From Amblyomma americanum (Eukaryota; Arthropoda; Arachnida; Ixodida; Ixodidae), in assembly GCF_052857255.1 (NCBI RefSeq), contig NC_135505.1, positions 47,863,507-47,927,506 on the forward strand: a stretch of 64,000 nt of DNA. Reading direction: 5' to 3'. The notes below the pieces were generated by a model that searched no databases, was not told the DNA's origin, and saw nothing but the letters and a program-made list of their open reading frames with translations. Shown here piece after piece: positions 1-10,475 of the stretch. Position 1 is the first letter of the stretch. Every line of letters begins with the position of its first letter. A program made the position numbers and the translations under genes.

Positions 1-194
1 AACTCATGCAACAAAAGCTGGGCTGCAGTGCATTCGTGAAGCACTTTCTAGACAATGACAGCAGATAACCAGCATCCCTTTAGAAGAGAGTGATTAACAC
101 CTCAATCTTGCCCGCGTTAATATATGCAACCAAAACTAGGGGCTAAGGCAAGGATTGAACCAAAATTCAGTACTGTGCCGAAGGCTAAGAGAAG

Positions 195-531
195 GAAAAT
201 GAATAGAGTAACGCTGAGACACGACGACAAGAGAGACAGTAAAGGAGCAGACTCTAGCTTGTGACGGTGTAGTTGAAATCAAGAAAAAATGGGAATGAAC
301 AGGGCGTGCAAAGTGTTTGCATGATAACCGAGTGTTTGTTGATGTAGTGGGGTGGATTATAAGATAAGGCGAGAGTACCGTGGTGCGTCAGTGAGTAAAG
401 TGCATGAAAGCAGGAAGTTTGCAGGGAACCGTTGGTGGCAGCTGACCCTGGACCTGGTTATTAGATGAGTATGGAAAAGGCCTCTGGTCTTGAGTGGAAG
501 TCAGAAGGCTGGTGAGAATGATGATGATAAC
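195..531 (+). mobile_element. RTE-type LINE, 3'-end fragment
   Basis: This segment matches, in the opposite orientation, the 3' end of the RTE element at 30028-33000. Shared parts include the stretch around aaatgggaatgaacagggcg and the terminal run of ATG/ATGA triplets at about 517-530. Only the last few hundred bases of the element are present, as expected for 5'-truncated retrotransposition. It lies directly upstream of the acceptor of the first metalloprotease exon. Decayed and non-coding; the left boundary is approximate. Confidence 0.7.
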
Positions 532-597
532 AAAAATTGCAGAATAATATATTAAAGCTCTATAACGACGCAACACAATAACTATTTTTATTTTCAG

Positions 598-742
598 AAA
601 GGACTGTTAGGAAAATATATGCGGATAACATACAGCGATGATGCTATGCCAAATACCGACGGCTTCATTCCGCACCAACTGACTCTATCAGGCCAAATTG
701 ATGAGAACATTGTGTCTGACGAAAACATGAACAATTTTTTTG
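598..742 (+). CDS. Reprolysin-like metalloprotease, exon 1 of the window (propeptide)
   Basis: An open stretch of 48 codons plus one base follows a good acceptor (a T-rich run then ttttcag) and ends at the donor G|gtaagt. It encodes the late propeptide. The visible pattern GLLGKYMRI followed, about 13 residues on, by GFIPHQL resembles the conserved 'G-x-LRI ... G-x-IPH-x-L' segment of tick reprolysin propeptides. The frame opens at the acceptor in phase 0, so at least one earlier exon (signal peptide and start of the propeptide) must lie upstream of the window. The leftover G joins AT of the next exon to make Asp49. In secreted M12B enzymes the propeptide keeps the enzyme latent and is cleaved off. 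Residues 1-48 of the in-window protein. Confidence 0.82.
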
Positions 743-2812
743 GTAAGTTCCCTCAGATGCAGGTCTCGTGAAGGTGGTTGCCAAGGCGAATACATAGGAA
801 TCTTCGAGCTTTACCAGATGTCGCACTGTCTCACCAGCACGCTTCTGTTTTCGGACCCTGTCTTGGGCAAGCGGTGGCTGCGTCAAAGATGAGGGTGCAG
901 TTGGGTCGGAAGTCTCCTTGCGTTTGCTAGCAGCTCTGGACTGACTAGGTTTGATGATGAAGAATCTTGGCTTCACGTTCTACTTCGCCTACGGCTAAGT
1001 TTAGTAGTCGATGACACTTTTTCTGATGCACACAATCACGCTGAATCTAAGGCGGTGACTGCAGTTGGCCCGACGGTCCAACGTCTGCCATGATGAAGAT
1101 GCTGCATGCAGCTGTTGCACACATTTATTACCAGGCGCCTCGCGCTAGACCAACAGACTCGCCTCCGCCACGAATCCGTGGTATTGTACCAAGTTGTGCG
1201 CGAAAATAGATCATCACCGCATACGGACGAAAGACTACAGAACGCGGCGGTGTTGCGGGGCTCGGCAGACCAACGCCTACAACACGGCCAAGAGCAGCGG
1301 CCAACCTAGAGTGAAAGGAAGGATCACTGCCTGTAGAGGTGTCCATATTATGTGCATGAGGTAGAGCAGCGGCTGGTACTGTGCCGCAGGACTGTGTATG
1401 CAATGGCCGGGAGAGGTTGATGAGCTAGCTGCTGCTGATGAGGCGGCCAGCCGTAGAAGCTGAAAATGCGCCGCTGGGGAGCGCTTCATGCCGGGATACG
1501 GTATCACCCGATCTGGCAGCGGCCTGCAGGGAACAGTAGCAGACGCTTGCGTAACAGCTGCGGATTCCAAGAATAGGCTGGGAGCCGCTGCCTACTTCAC
1601 ATATGAGATATTCGGGGATGAGTGAAGAACTGCAGTTGAACATAAGAAATTCAGTGCGTTGAGTTTAAACGACGAGTTGTTGTCTTCAATAGAGCGAGAC
1701 AGAGCAGCTGCAACACTACCACTACAATACCATCGCTAGAAACAGCACAGCGTTGAAAACGTAACCGCGCAAATTTTGGCGCCCAAATGAGCAGGCGCAG
1801 TTAGCGTAGTCAGATGCTGTTGCGTCCCAACGCGCACCGTCCTGGGCAGGAGGTTCCAAGAATGTCTTCTTTAAAGCAGACCGATAACGGCGTCGACAAG
1901 TCAACAGCAGATATGGTCCAGTTGCAGCCGCAGAACAGCATGCCATGTTTCTGCTGCTAGCTGAAGCTGCCTTTTCCTCCCGAATTCGCCATTCCATTGG
2001 TGCTGTGCAGGGGAGCACGGGATAGTGCACTAAAGCAAAGACACGAAAACATGCGAGACTTGCGCGAAGGCAGAGTGGGAGGATTCTCACGAAACGTAGA
2101 CATAAAGGCATGCCGCTCTCGCCGATGCTACCACCGCTGCTATTTAATGATGTCCTCCCCACCTTGTTCACACTTGGCTATTCGGCACGCAATACGCACA
2201 GAAGGGCCAGAACTTGACATTCAGGTGCTAAACTTTCAGAGCCGTCACTGATAGGGTCCCTAAACATTTTAGCTGCAAAATAATCCGGAACCTTTCACTG
2301 CGGTGTACCCCATGTTATACCATACAATTCATAATTCAGTGGTCAGCTTTACGGCACTGTCACTCACACGGTCATGCAGATAACACAGGAGTGACAACAA
2401 AAGAAGCTAAGAAGCGATCAGCGGAGCTAAAATAAGGCGTATATAGCCTGTAGTATAAACGACGTAACTGTGAATGATTGGAGGTAACAAAAAAATCAAG
2501 CACGATGCATGGATATCATACAGAATTCTCTTTCGATTGGGAGAAGCAGCTACCTATTCATTTTTAATTTTCATCATTAGAGGCCAGTGAGTTTTCTTGA
2601 GATCAAAATTATTGACAGTTTTTGTGAACTTCTAACATGGTTCTTCTGCGGAAGTGCTCTCTCTGTACGCGATAAGAAAAACCGAAACTCGTTTCCAATT
2701 ACGCTTCGACAACCACAAGGCCCACTGCGCTAGTCTCCCGAACCCTCCGCTGTCTGAACGCGTCTGGATTCCAGGCAACTTTTTTGATGAAATAAAACTC
2801 ACAATTTTACAA
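743..2812. other. Intron 1, left part: GC-rich unassigned block
   Basis: From the donor at 743 to the 3' end of the LINE there is no exon that fits the gene's phase. Bases 760-2250 are clearly richer in GC than the surrounding AT-rich intron and carry several overlapping open frames up to 149 codons (1722-2171, minus). None has a recognisable motif, and open frames are expected in GC-rich DNA. It may be an old non-autonomous element; no terminal repeats were found. Bases 2250-2812 are AT-rich with nothing recognised. Confidence 0.5.
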
Positions 2813-3700
2813 TCACGTTTTCAGACTCATCACGGAACAGAAACGCGAGATTGAGAACTTAGAAAGAAATTTTACACTTTTCTGTTCGCTAAGCGAAAAC
2901 CCCAGGTCCGCTGCCTGGTGTTGGAAGTAATATTTAGGCTTGATCGGCTGAGCGGTTTGTAAAGCAGCCTCCCAGTAAGAATGAGTAGGATTGGGGATGA
3001 GGGGCACTGCGTGTGGGGAAGGACATTCCAAAACGAAGTGGTAAAGTGTGAATCTGGGCACGCCACAGGTGTTAGATTGAGGAGGAAAGGTGCGGTGAAA
3101 GCATGAAAGACGGTAAAGTGAAATAATGCAGCCTGTCTGTAATTGTCGCCATGTGTCGCTGGATAAGGGCGACGAGGTACTACTGTGGGGTGGTGGCAAT
3201 GTCATGAGGCTATGTTTGTAGAATGTGGTGATTTGATGATATATATAAAGGACCGATGGGGCCTCTTGCGCAGGGTTGGGTGCCTAATCGTCCGGGGTCC
3301 GGGAGGAGAGTTCTCGGGCCAGCGCATGAACGCGCTCATTACCGGGGATCGAGGCATGCCCAGGCATCCACAACAGAGTAACCGTTCGGTCGAGAGAGGT
3401 GGCTGTGGCAAGAATACGGTGTGCGGCCGGCGTCACCACGCCCTTTAGGTAGTGGCGGTATGCGGCCCGGGAATCTGTGCAAATTTCGGTTATGTTTTTG
3501 TCAATGGTGGAGTGGGCCAGCGCAAGTGCGATGGTGGCTCCTTCCACCTCTGCAGGTGAATTAGTTCGGATAGTGGCGGCGGCCCCCACTGTGCCGTCTT
3601 CAGAGGCTGCGACTGCCGTGAAAAATCCTGCTTTTGAATTTTCTGCCGCGTCGACATAAAGGATATATCGGAGCGGTTGCTGTATGTTTTGGTGTAATAG
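2813..3700 (-). pseudogene. LINE ORF2, RNase H domain and C-terminal tail, broken
   Basis: The frame 3589-3284 encodes RNase H signatures: E in the AEVEGATIALALA helix, CTDSRAAY with its Asp, and WMPGHASIPGNERVHALA at the C-terminal site. The frame 3205-2813 holds the following Cys/His-containing tail. RNase H in this position places the element in the I-like group rather than RTE or CR1. Confidence 0.85.
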
Positions 3701-5270
3701 CTCTCTCGAGCCTGCCGGCTACCCTGATGGAGGCTAGCGCTCATATAGCGTGGTAGGGGCTTCTGATATATGTGATCCTGCGTGCGCAGAGAAATCATGT
3801 AAGGTGTAGAATTTGTTGAGGTGGGTATGGGCGGATTGAGACAAAGCTGTCGCAGTAGGCGTTGTCCTGTTTACGTGCGACTCAGGCGGACTAATTGGTT
3901 GGTGCGTTTAGCCTCTATTAATTCGGTCACGCCATTTCGGGTACCAGTGGCCAGGAGGCGTTTCGTTCTAACCGTCCATGGAAGACGTAGGGCGGAGGTG
4001 ACAGCCGTGCGTATTAGGATGTATGCCTGTTGTGTTTGGCGCAGAGTGAGTATGTGGCATGTGAGGTGGTATGTACTGCGGCTAATGATTAATGCATTGG
4101 TCATATTGAGCGTCTCGCGTTCTGACAACCCGTGATGGCGTGCTGCCATGCACCTGAGTAGTGCAGCGACCTGTTTGGTGTGTCTTTGCAACAGCTGAAG
4201 GGTGGCGGTTGCATCGAGTGTGTTGTTAACGAGAAGGCCGAGAATCTTCATCTGAGACACAATGGGCACTGGATTAACGTACATGTGCAGTTCAATGGGG
4301 GAGGGGGGTCACTGGGGAGGGGTTTCAGCTGCAAGAGTTCCGATTCATTTAGAGAGCAACGGAGGCCCGTGTGTGCTAAATGAGTGGTGGTGATGTATAT
4401 GGCAGATTGCAGGATATCCTGAGCTATTCCAAGGTATCCTCTCGTTGTCAAGAGTGTTATATCGTCTGCGTATATGGCTGTGTGGAGCACTGGGATTGCA
4501 GCAATGGCCTTTCCCAGTGGCGCTAGGGCAATGTTGAAAAGTAAAGGTGATAGGACCGCCCCTTGTGGGGTTCCCTGGTTAGGCAAGGGGAGAGGTTGGG
4601 AGGCGACATCCCCAAGGTGGAGTTTGGTCGTGCGTCCCTGAAGGAAGGCCCGAACATATTGCCATATGTGGGTGCCGCAGCCTGTGATGGGTAATGTCGT
4701 CAGGATATGGTCATGGCTTATTGTGTCGAAAGCCTTATGAATATCCAGGGCCAGTATGGCTCACCTAGCGGGTGTACGGCACCTATTGTAAAAGAGACTC
4801 TTTAAGAGCGAGAAGTAACTCTTGGCGCCGATATGTTTGGAGGGAAGCCAAACTAAACGTTTGAGAGAAAGCCTGTTGTTTCTAGGAACGGGTGCAGGCG
4901 ATTGGGAATGACATGCTCGAATAGCTTGCCGACACAGCCCGTTAAGAAAATGGGGCGCAAATTTTGAAGGGTGAGGGGTTTGGCCTATTTGGGTATAAAT
5001 CGCATGCTGGCATGCGTCCCGGCTTTAGGAGCTTCCCAGGGTGCCAGTCGTTATTAAAGAGCTCCGCGAGTTCTTGGAGGGAGACTTCGTCCAGATTGAG
5101 TAGTGCCTTGTACGTTATTTCATCCGGCTCTGGCGCCGTAGAGCAGTGAATACTGAAGAGTGCTGGGCGGACTTCTCTTAAGGTGATGCCGGCATCAAGT
5201 TCCGGGTTAGATGGAGGTAAATTGGGTGGATCTGCTGACTGAAGAGATGTGGGTATATAAGTGTCCCGTA
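3700..5270 (-). pseudogene. LINE ORF2, reverse transcriptase domain, broken
   Basis: The minus-strand frame 4586-4248 holds the block GTPQGAVLSPLLFN followed by the catalytic YADDITLL, both diagnostic of non-LTR reverse transcriptases. The frame 4284-3871 continues through the thumb with a recognisable LGLLVN motif. The fingers part lies at about 4600-5270 but is interrupted by frameshifts. The catalytic YADD is intact although the protein is not. Confidence 0.85.
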
Positions 5271-5392
5271 GTTAGCCAATTACGTCTGTGCCCCTTTGGA
5301 GCCCTAGTTGTATTAGACGTCTTGTGTTTACATGTGTCTGAGACTTAGTAGTTTTTGGATCTAAGAGAGCGCGTAAGAGGAACCACGTGCGT

Positions 5393-5515
5393 CCCAAGCA
5401 ACACAGGTAATCGGCCCAATATTGAAACAGGATGGTTCCATCCTGGGCATTTATAGAGCCGGCCTTTGCAATACGGTTCGTTTCAATGTTGGGCAAATTA
5501 CCTGTACTGCTTGGG
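5393..5515. mobile_element. Palindromic MITE inserted in the LINE
   Basis: A 123-bp element begins CCCAAGCAACACAGGTAAT and ends with its near inverse complement. The two termini pair over about 36 bp with roughly five mismatches. It interrupts the linker between LINE endonuclease and reverse transcriptase. No clear target duplication was seen at its ends, so the superfamily is not assigned. It must be younger than the LINE. Confidence 0.75.
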
Positions 5516-5555
5516 TTAGCGCGTAATGTAACCTTGACGTCATTGCCTAGGTTGC

Positions 5556-6540
5556 CTAGTTTGCGCGGGATAGCGCGTTCGCGGATTGTTCTGCCTCACG
5601 AGTGAGACCATCTGTGCGGAGTCTCAATTTACGATCGTGTCGTTGATGACGCCAGCGCTTGAGAAGTCCCAGTCGGGCCTCCCATAGATGAGCAAGATGC
5701 GGATCAACCTGCGGTGCCGTAGTGGTGTTTTTAAAGCGTTTGCTGTTCGCCTGGGTAGCTTCCACCAGACGGTCTGTCCAGTCGATGACAGTACGGGGTT
5801 CGGTAGAACCAGCTGCCAAGTATGAGCGCAGTTTATCCCAGTCAGTGAGAAGCTGTGAACGAGGGTTGAAATTCTTGGAATCTTAAGCAATAGTAGTGGA
5901 GACTGGAAAGTGATCACTCCCAAGGCTGTATAGGAGCACCATGCGAGATTTAATGATTATGTTCGGCGTGGCCCATGTGAAATCGGGTGTGCTGTCGCGG
6001 GCGATAATTGTGCCAATGCGAGCGGGTACGGTGGGGTTTGTGATCACGCCAAGGTTGTAATCAGCCATTGCGGTAGAAATGAGGTTACCTTTTAGGGTCT
6101 CCGAGGTGTATCCACAGTGCGTGTGACGAGCATTAAAATCACGCACCCCAAGGAGTTTTGAGGAGCGAAAAGAGCACAGGATGACCGGTATAACTCTGCC
6201 TTTATCTTTGGCATTGCTGCACATGTTATGTATAGTGAGGCCATATGTCTGCCCTGGTGAGCTGTGCTCTATCGCGGTATACTGAGTTTTCTTGCTGCCA
6301 GGAGTGTTTGTCGGTGTGCGGTCTAGCACCGGCATGGATGCCAGTCTCAGGATTGCCGTACGTGGCGTAAGGGCGGCCGTGTGCTAACCGTGGATATGAA
6401 TGCTATTTGTTTCCGTGTCTTGCAGAGCGATGTTATAGGGGGATTAGGGGAGTTTGCGATACTATATACCGCTAGTTGTGCTAGTTTTCGGCGAATCCTG
6501 CGACAGTTCTATTGTCATATAATTGTTTCTGTTGGTGTAG
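5556..6540 (-). pseudogene. LINE ORF2, endonuclease domain (APE/EEP type), broken
   Basis: Minus-strand frames 6335-5883 and 5923-5556 carry endonuclease/exonuclease/phosphatase signatures: a DFNA-type metal-site segment (VRDFNARHTHCG), DFTW, and the catalytic GSDHFP near the end. This domain nicks target DNA for LINE integration. The region after SDHFP is the linker to the reverse transcriptase. Stops separate the pieces, so this is a remnant. Confidence 0.82.
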
Positions 6541-8709
6541 TGGACTGGCGTCGCCGCCGAGCGTTTCGCGTCCTATTTTTCTGTGCAATGTTGCTGGTCT
6601 GGAGATACTGGATGAGGACAGGCTGCGGGTTTAACTGCGCGCTGCTTGTGAGGCAATTCGTGATTAGGTACAAGTCTAAAAATTTGTTGATGCCCGCTTC
6701 ATGTTTTTCCAAGCGTGTGTCGATTGTAGCTTCTATCCTGTCCGTCATGGACTGTATCAGTTGCGTCTGGGCTTGTATGAGCTGCTGCTGCATCGCTGCG
6801 AGTTGTTCAGCAGCTATGGTGTTGATTATGTTAGTGATTTTTGAGCGAAATTGAGCGGAACATAACTATTGCTTTACTGCCTCTTGAGGTGTAATAGGAG
6901 GGTCAGGGGTTGGATAAGAGATACTAGTGGAGGATGTCTGGACGGACCACTCACCCTTTTTAGCAGGGCCGGCTTCTTCTCGGGTGTAGCGTTCCAGAGT
7001 GACTTCGTCTCCTGGGTCTCCCGGATGCGGGCTACGGATTCACTGGCTTTCGAGGTAGAGGTCCGTGGCTCGGTGGCGTCCGTCTTGGTACCACTGGGCT
7101 TCAAAGCTTTATGCCTGGCGTTCACGATGTCCAAACTGTGCTTCTCTGTGTGGTTTTTGTTATCTTGTTTGTGCGACGGTTCTGGGTTCTCAGTCTTCAT
7201 GGCATGCTCCGAATGTGCTCCGCCGTGGTGACCACTGGGTTCTCCTTGCTCGACGGTATGAGAGGTGGCCATTCTTCTGTGCTTCGGTGCAAAGGTTTCT
7301 TTGGATGGACGGCGAGTGCCTTGTTTGGACTGTTGGTCTTTTAGCAGCACTATCATCATCAGCAGTGCTGCGCCGCCTCGGCTCGTGACATGCGCTTACG
7401 CTGGCCACATGGGGCCACGTGCGGCGTAGAATAAATGCAGTTGATTCCTGGTTCCCGGCCTGTTCGTTTCATCCGCGTCGCGCTCCGTTACTTTGTAGAA
7501 TACTAAGTCTCTTTACAGTTCGGATACCTCTACAGTTCGGTGAACCCGGACGTGATGGACGCGGAGGAAGCGAACAGGCCGGGAACCAGGAAACAACTGC
7601 AGTTATTCTACGCCGCACTTGGCCCCAGCAGCCAGCGTGAGCGCATGTCACGAGTCGAGGCGGCGCAGCACTCGTGATGATGATAGTGCCGCTACAGTCT
7701 GATTCACTTTCGTTGGCAGTGTTGTGCTGTTGCTATATTTTTGCGGCCCTCCCGGCCGGTCGACTTGGGTTTTATTAAATTTGGCCCGATGCTCACTCCT
7801 AGGTCGATGCTCAGTCTTCTGCTGCAGTGCATCTGCTCAGTCTTTTGCTTCTCACGCGCATTTAGAAGAGTGCTCTGTGCAGAAATGTCTGCATAAAGAT
7901 GGCGTCGTCGGATTGCCGCTTCAACAGTTTTGCCTGTCTGTTTTCCTTCTTTGGTGTAATTCTTCTGTTCTGCTGGACAGTTCGTGTCAATGGGGGAGTT
8001 GTTGGATGTGTCGCAGACGACGCGGGACATTTTGCAATCGCCATGCCCTGGTGCAGGATTGCGTATTCCGCAATTGTAACATCTTTTCTCCTGCGGAGTG
8101 GGGCAAATGTCAGCACGGTGTCCTGTTTTCAGGCAGCATCCGCAAACCTCCGTCACTGGTCGGAATGGTTTGCACCTGTATTCTATGCTGCTGAGGTAGA
8201 CAAACCGTAGTGCTGCTTTGCCTTCAAATGTATATAGACATGCTCCATTTCTGCCCAAAGGCCTTGCTTGAATGATGTTTATTTGTTGGGAATATGTTTC
8301 CGTACAGTTTAGCAATTCCTCTTCTGTTGGTGTCGGTATGGCGGCGGTAATGATGCCTCTACATAAGTTGTCTGTTTGGGCTGCATAAGCATTCGTTGTA
8401 TATTCCTCTTAGATTGATTGCCTGGAGGTTGTATAGCTGTTCTGTGAGGTCGGGATCCGGGGTGCCCAGAATAGCGATGTTTTGCTCCGGCTTGACTCTC
8501 ACTCTGGCATCATGGGTTAATTGGCGGCTGAGGTTGAATTGCAAAGCAGCAAGTAGTGACTTGCCGGATTTGTTATGCAGCGTCACCCCACAGAGTAGAC
8601 GTATTACGATCTTGTAATCATCATGTGGCAGCCTCGGTAATTTGACGGGGCGTGCGGGTCGTGATCGTTCCGAAGGTGTGTGTGCTTCTGCCCACAATAC
8701 TGGTTCCAA
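6515..8709 (-). pseudogene. LINE ORF1 (gag-like, CCHC zinc knuckles), broken
   Basis: The segment 8709-8359 encodes the N-terminal ORF1 block, with the phrase LPHDDYKIVIR and, further on, VKPEQNIAILGTPDPD, as in tick I-like LINE ORF1 proteins. 8315-7704 encodes the C-terminal nucleic-acid-binding part with CCHC zinc knuckles (CGCCLKTGHRADIC and the next one starting CYNCG). 6793-6515 encodes a Gln-rich, probably coiled-coil tail. A 343-bp fold-back (7347-7689) interrupts the frame after the zinc knuckles. ORF1 proteins coat element RNA. Frameshifts and stops show this copy cannot make the full protein. Confidence 0.8.
7347..7689. repeat. Long inverted repeat (fold-back) inside LINE ORF1
   Basis: Arms at 7347-7479 and 7558-7689 (about 132 bp each) are inverse complements with only a modest number of mismatches, separated by a 78-bp loop. 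Both arms contain the stretch GGTTCCCGGCCTGTTCG or its complement. The structure breaks ORF1 of the LINE after the zinc knuckles. It is either a fold-back/MITE insertion or an inverted duplication of local sequence. Confidence 0.8.
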
Positions 8710-9148
8710 TTTTTTCGTACGTCAATCATCCGGAAATATAGCGTGGCCTTCGGGCCGGCTTCAATCATGCCTCGTGTAGTGCAGTTTGAATACGAGTTGG
8801 AGTACGGGTCCTCCTGCGGCGTCCCGTGCGGTAGGCCCCCTCCGATATGTGGGTGGTAGAAATTCCAGGTGTGGAGTACTGAGTTTCCATGTCGGCAATT
8901 TCGTGGAATTCAGTGGCAATTTCGAAGCAATTCCGTGGACAGCGAGCACGACCCGCTGTGGCTGGATGGGAAGACAGCGGCGTGAGACATATGATGCGTT
9001 GCCGTGGTGCGCCGCTCCGCCGCGCGCCACCGAGGGGGATTAGGCTTAGTGCGGCGACTCCGCCTCGGAGGTCTTCGTAAGTTGCTTGTGCAAAATATAG
9101 CCTACTCACGGGCAAAGAAGTCTTCGTAAATGTCCCTTGGGTGTTCAC

Positions 9149-10385
9149 GAAAGCCTGAGGTAGGAATTTCGGGCACTAGGAAGGGTAATTGGTAGAATAA
9201 AAGACTATTTGTTCGTACTTGACATGAGGTCTCAAAACTTGTTTCCATGATCAATCGTTGGAGGGAATTTTTAAGAGGAGTAATCTGAAAATTTTCACCT
9301 GGGAGGTGATGTTTGCGGCGTCTGAGTCGTCGACAGTTCTTTCGGCTGCATTGCAGCTTACACTTCTGTTGTATACTCTTATTCTTCCGTGGTACATGTA
9401 TTGATCATGTAGTATTCGACTGACTGCATGCACATAAGCCAGATCAGCGTTTTCCACTGCAACTACCGTTTGACAGCTCCGTTTGTTTCGATCTGCTTAG
9501 TCTGCGGAGTGGAAAGTCTGGGAAACAAAGTGTGAGTACTGTTTCGTTGCCCTGATTCCCGTTAATGGCATGTGTCGATATCCAAAATTGGTGGCGTCAA
9601 CGGACATAGGAGAGTTCATATTTTTGTTTTAGTGCACCCAATCCACGCCACCCACTTCAGCATAACAGCGAACTCAGATTTGTATCTTTTGCTTGCTTAT
9701 TCGTTTGCTGTCTGCAATGTTCGCATAATTTGATTGGATCTTTCAGTGGCCGCTTAATTTATCAAGCGTTTTCTAAAACAGCGTCGTAATAGACGACTTT
9801 TAAGGTTACATGAAACGACTGAGCTTCCAAAATTCTCTCTCTAGGTAACTCAGGTTTATGAGCGCGCTCGAACAGGCCGTTCTTCCGTCTAGGGAGAGTC
9901 TTATTTCAACTTCGACTTCGCAATACATATCATGCAAATTCACTGTCACACTGGTTGGAATCTTCGATCACCGAGCAGCGTTGAAGATTTGGCGTAGTAG
10001 GTCGTGACACATGAATAGCCTCGAGACGAATGTTGGGGGCGTTGTTGCGCGAGATCAAAGATAAAATTGATTTACTGTGATGCGCCAGAAAGCCTAAAGA
10101 TTGATCTCCACTTAAGGAACAGGGGAAGGCTCGTTTTACAAATAAAAACGAAACAGATATGATGAATACTGATCATTAGTAGTGATTTTATGTTGACAAC
10201 GGCAGTAATTTTTACTTGTATCGTTGTCAACACAGGTGGTACGGTGAAGCGATGGGGAGGTGGGGATTTCAATTCCGGTTACTTTTCTTCCTAGCTGAGC
10301 AAGGAAAATTTTATGTCGATGCCTTGATTGCACGCCAATAGTAATAAAAATAAATTTGCACCAAGGATACTTCTCCGCCTTTCAG
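9149..10385. other. Intron 1, right part: one unassigned minus-strand open frame
   Basis: The only item noted is a minus-strand open stretch from about 9470 to 9251. It runs from a possible acceptor (gtagttgcag) to a possible donor (CCCAG|gtgaaa). The protein includes AVSRILHDQYMYHGRIRVYN and matches no family recognised here. It could be a captured exon or part of an unknown element. The rest, 9480-10385, is AT-rich intron without recognisable features. Confidence 0.35.
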
Positions 10386-10475
10386 ATTACATCTCTGGCG
10401 AGCATGAACCGGAAAGAAATTTTTCATTGAGTGATCCCGAGTTTAGTGAGCGAGCGTTGCGGAATTCTGGTGGTG
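10386..10475 (+). CDS. Reprolysin-like metalloprotease, exon 2 (propeptide/catalytic junction)
   Basis: Exon of 90 nt between acceptor cgcctttcag and donor ggtG|gtgagt. It starts with two bases (AT) that complete Asp49 from the previous exon and ends with one base (G) that joins CT of exon 3 to make Ala79. Residues 50-78 are acidic and hydrophilic (for example GEHEPERNFSLSDPEF), which suits the linker between propeptide and catalytic domain, where processing usually occurs. NFS at residues 60-62 is a potential N-glycosylation site. The exon is recognised by phase and splice sites more than by family conservation. Confidence 0.72.

Larger units (their letters stand above)
2813..9148 (-). mobile_element. 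Non-LTR retrotransposon, I-like clade, nearly full length, decayed
   Basis: Read on the minus strand the order is ORF1 (about 9148 to 6515), ORF2 endonuclease, reverse transcriptase, RNase H and a C-terminal Cys/His stretch. This order, with RNase H after the reverse transcriptase, is typical of the I superfamily of LINEs, which is abundant in ticks. Both ORFs are split by stops and frameshifts, so the copy is dead. It sits in intron 1 of the metalloprotease gene in antisense orientation. Two later insertions interrupt it: a MITE at 5393-5515 and a fold-back at 7347-7689. The 5' limit (near 9148) is less certain than the 3' limit. Confidence 0.85.

Noticed and set aside
1722..2171. 149-codon minus-strand frame
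   Set aside because: No recognisable domain, in a GC-rich block where long frames arise by chance.
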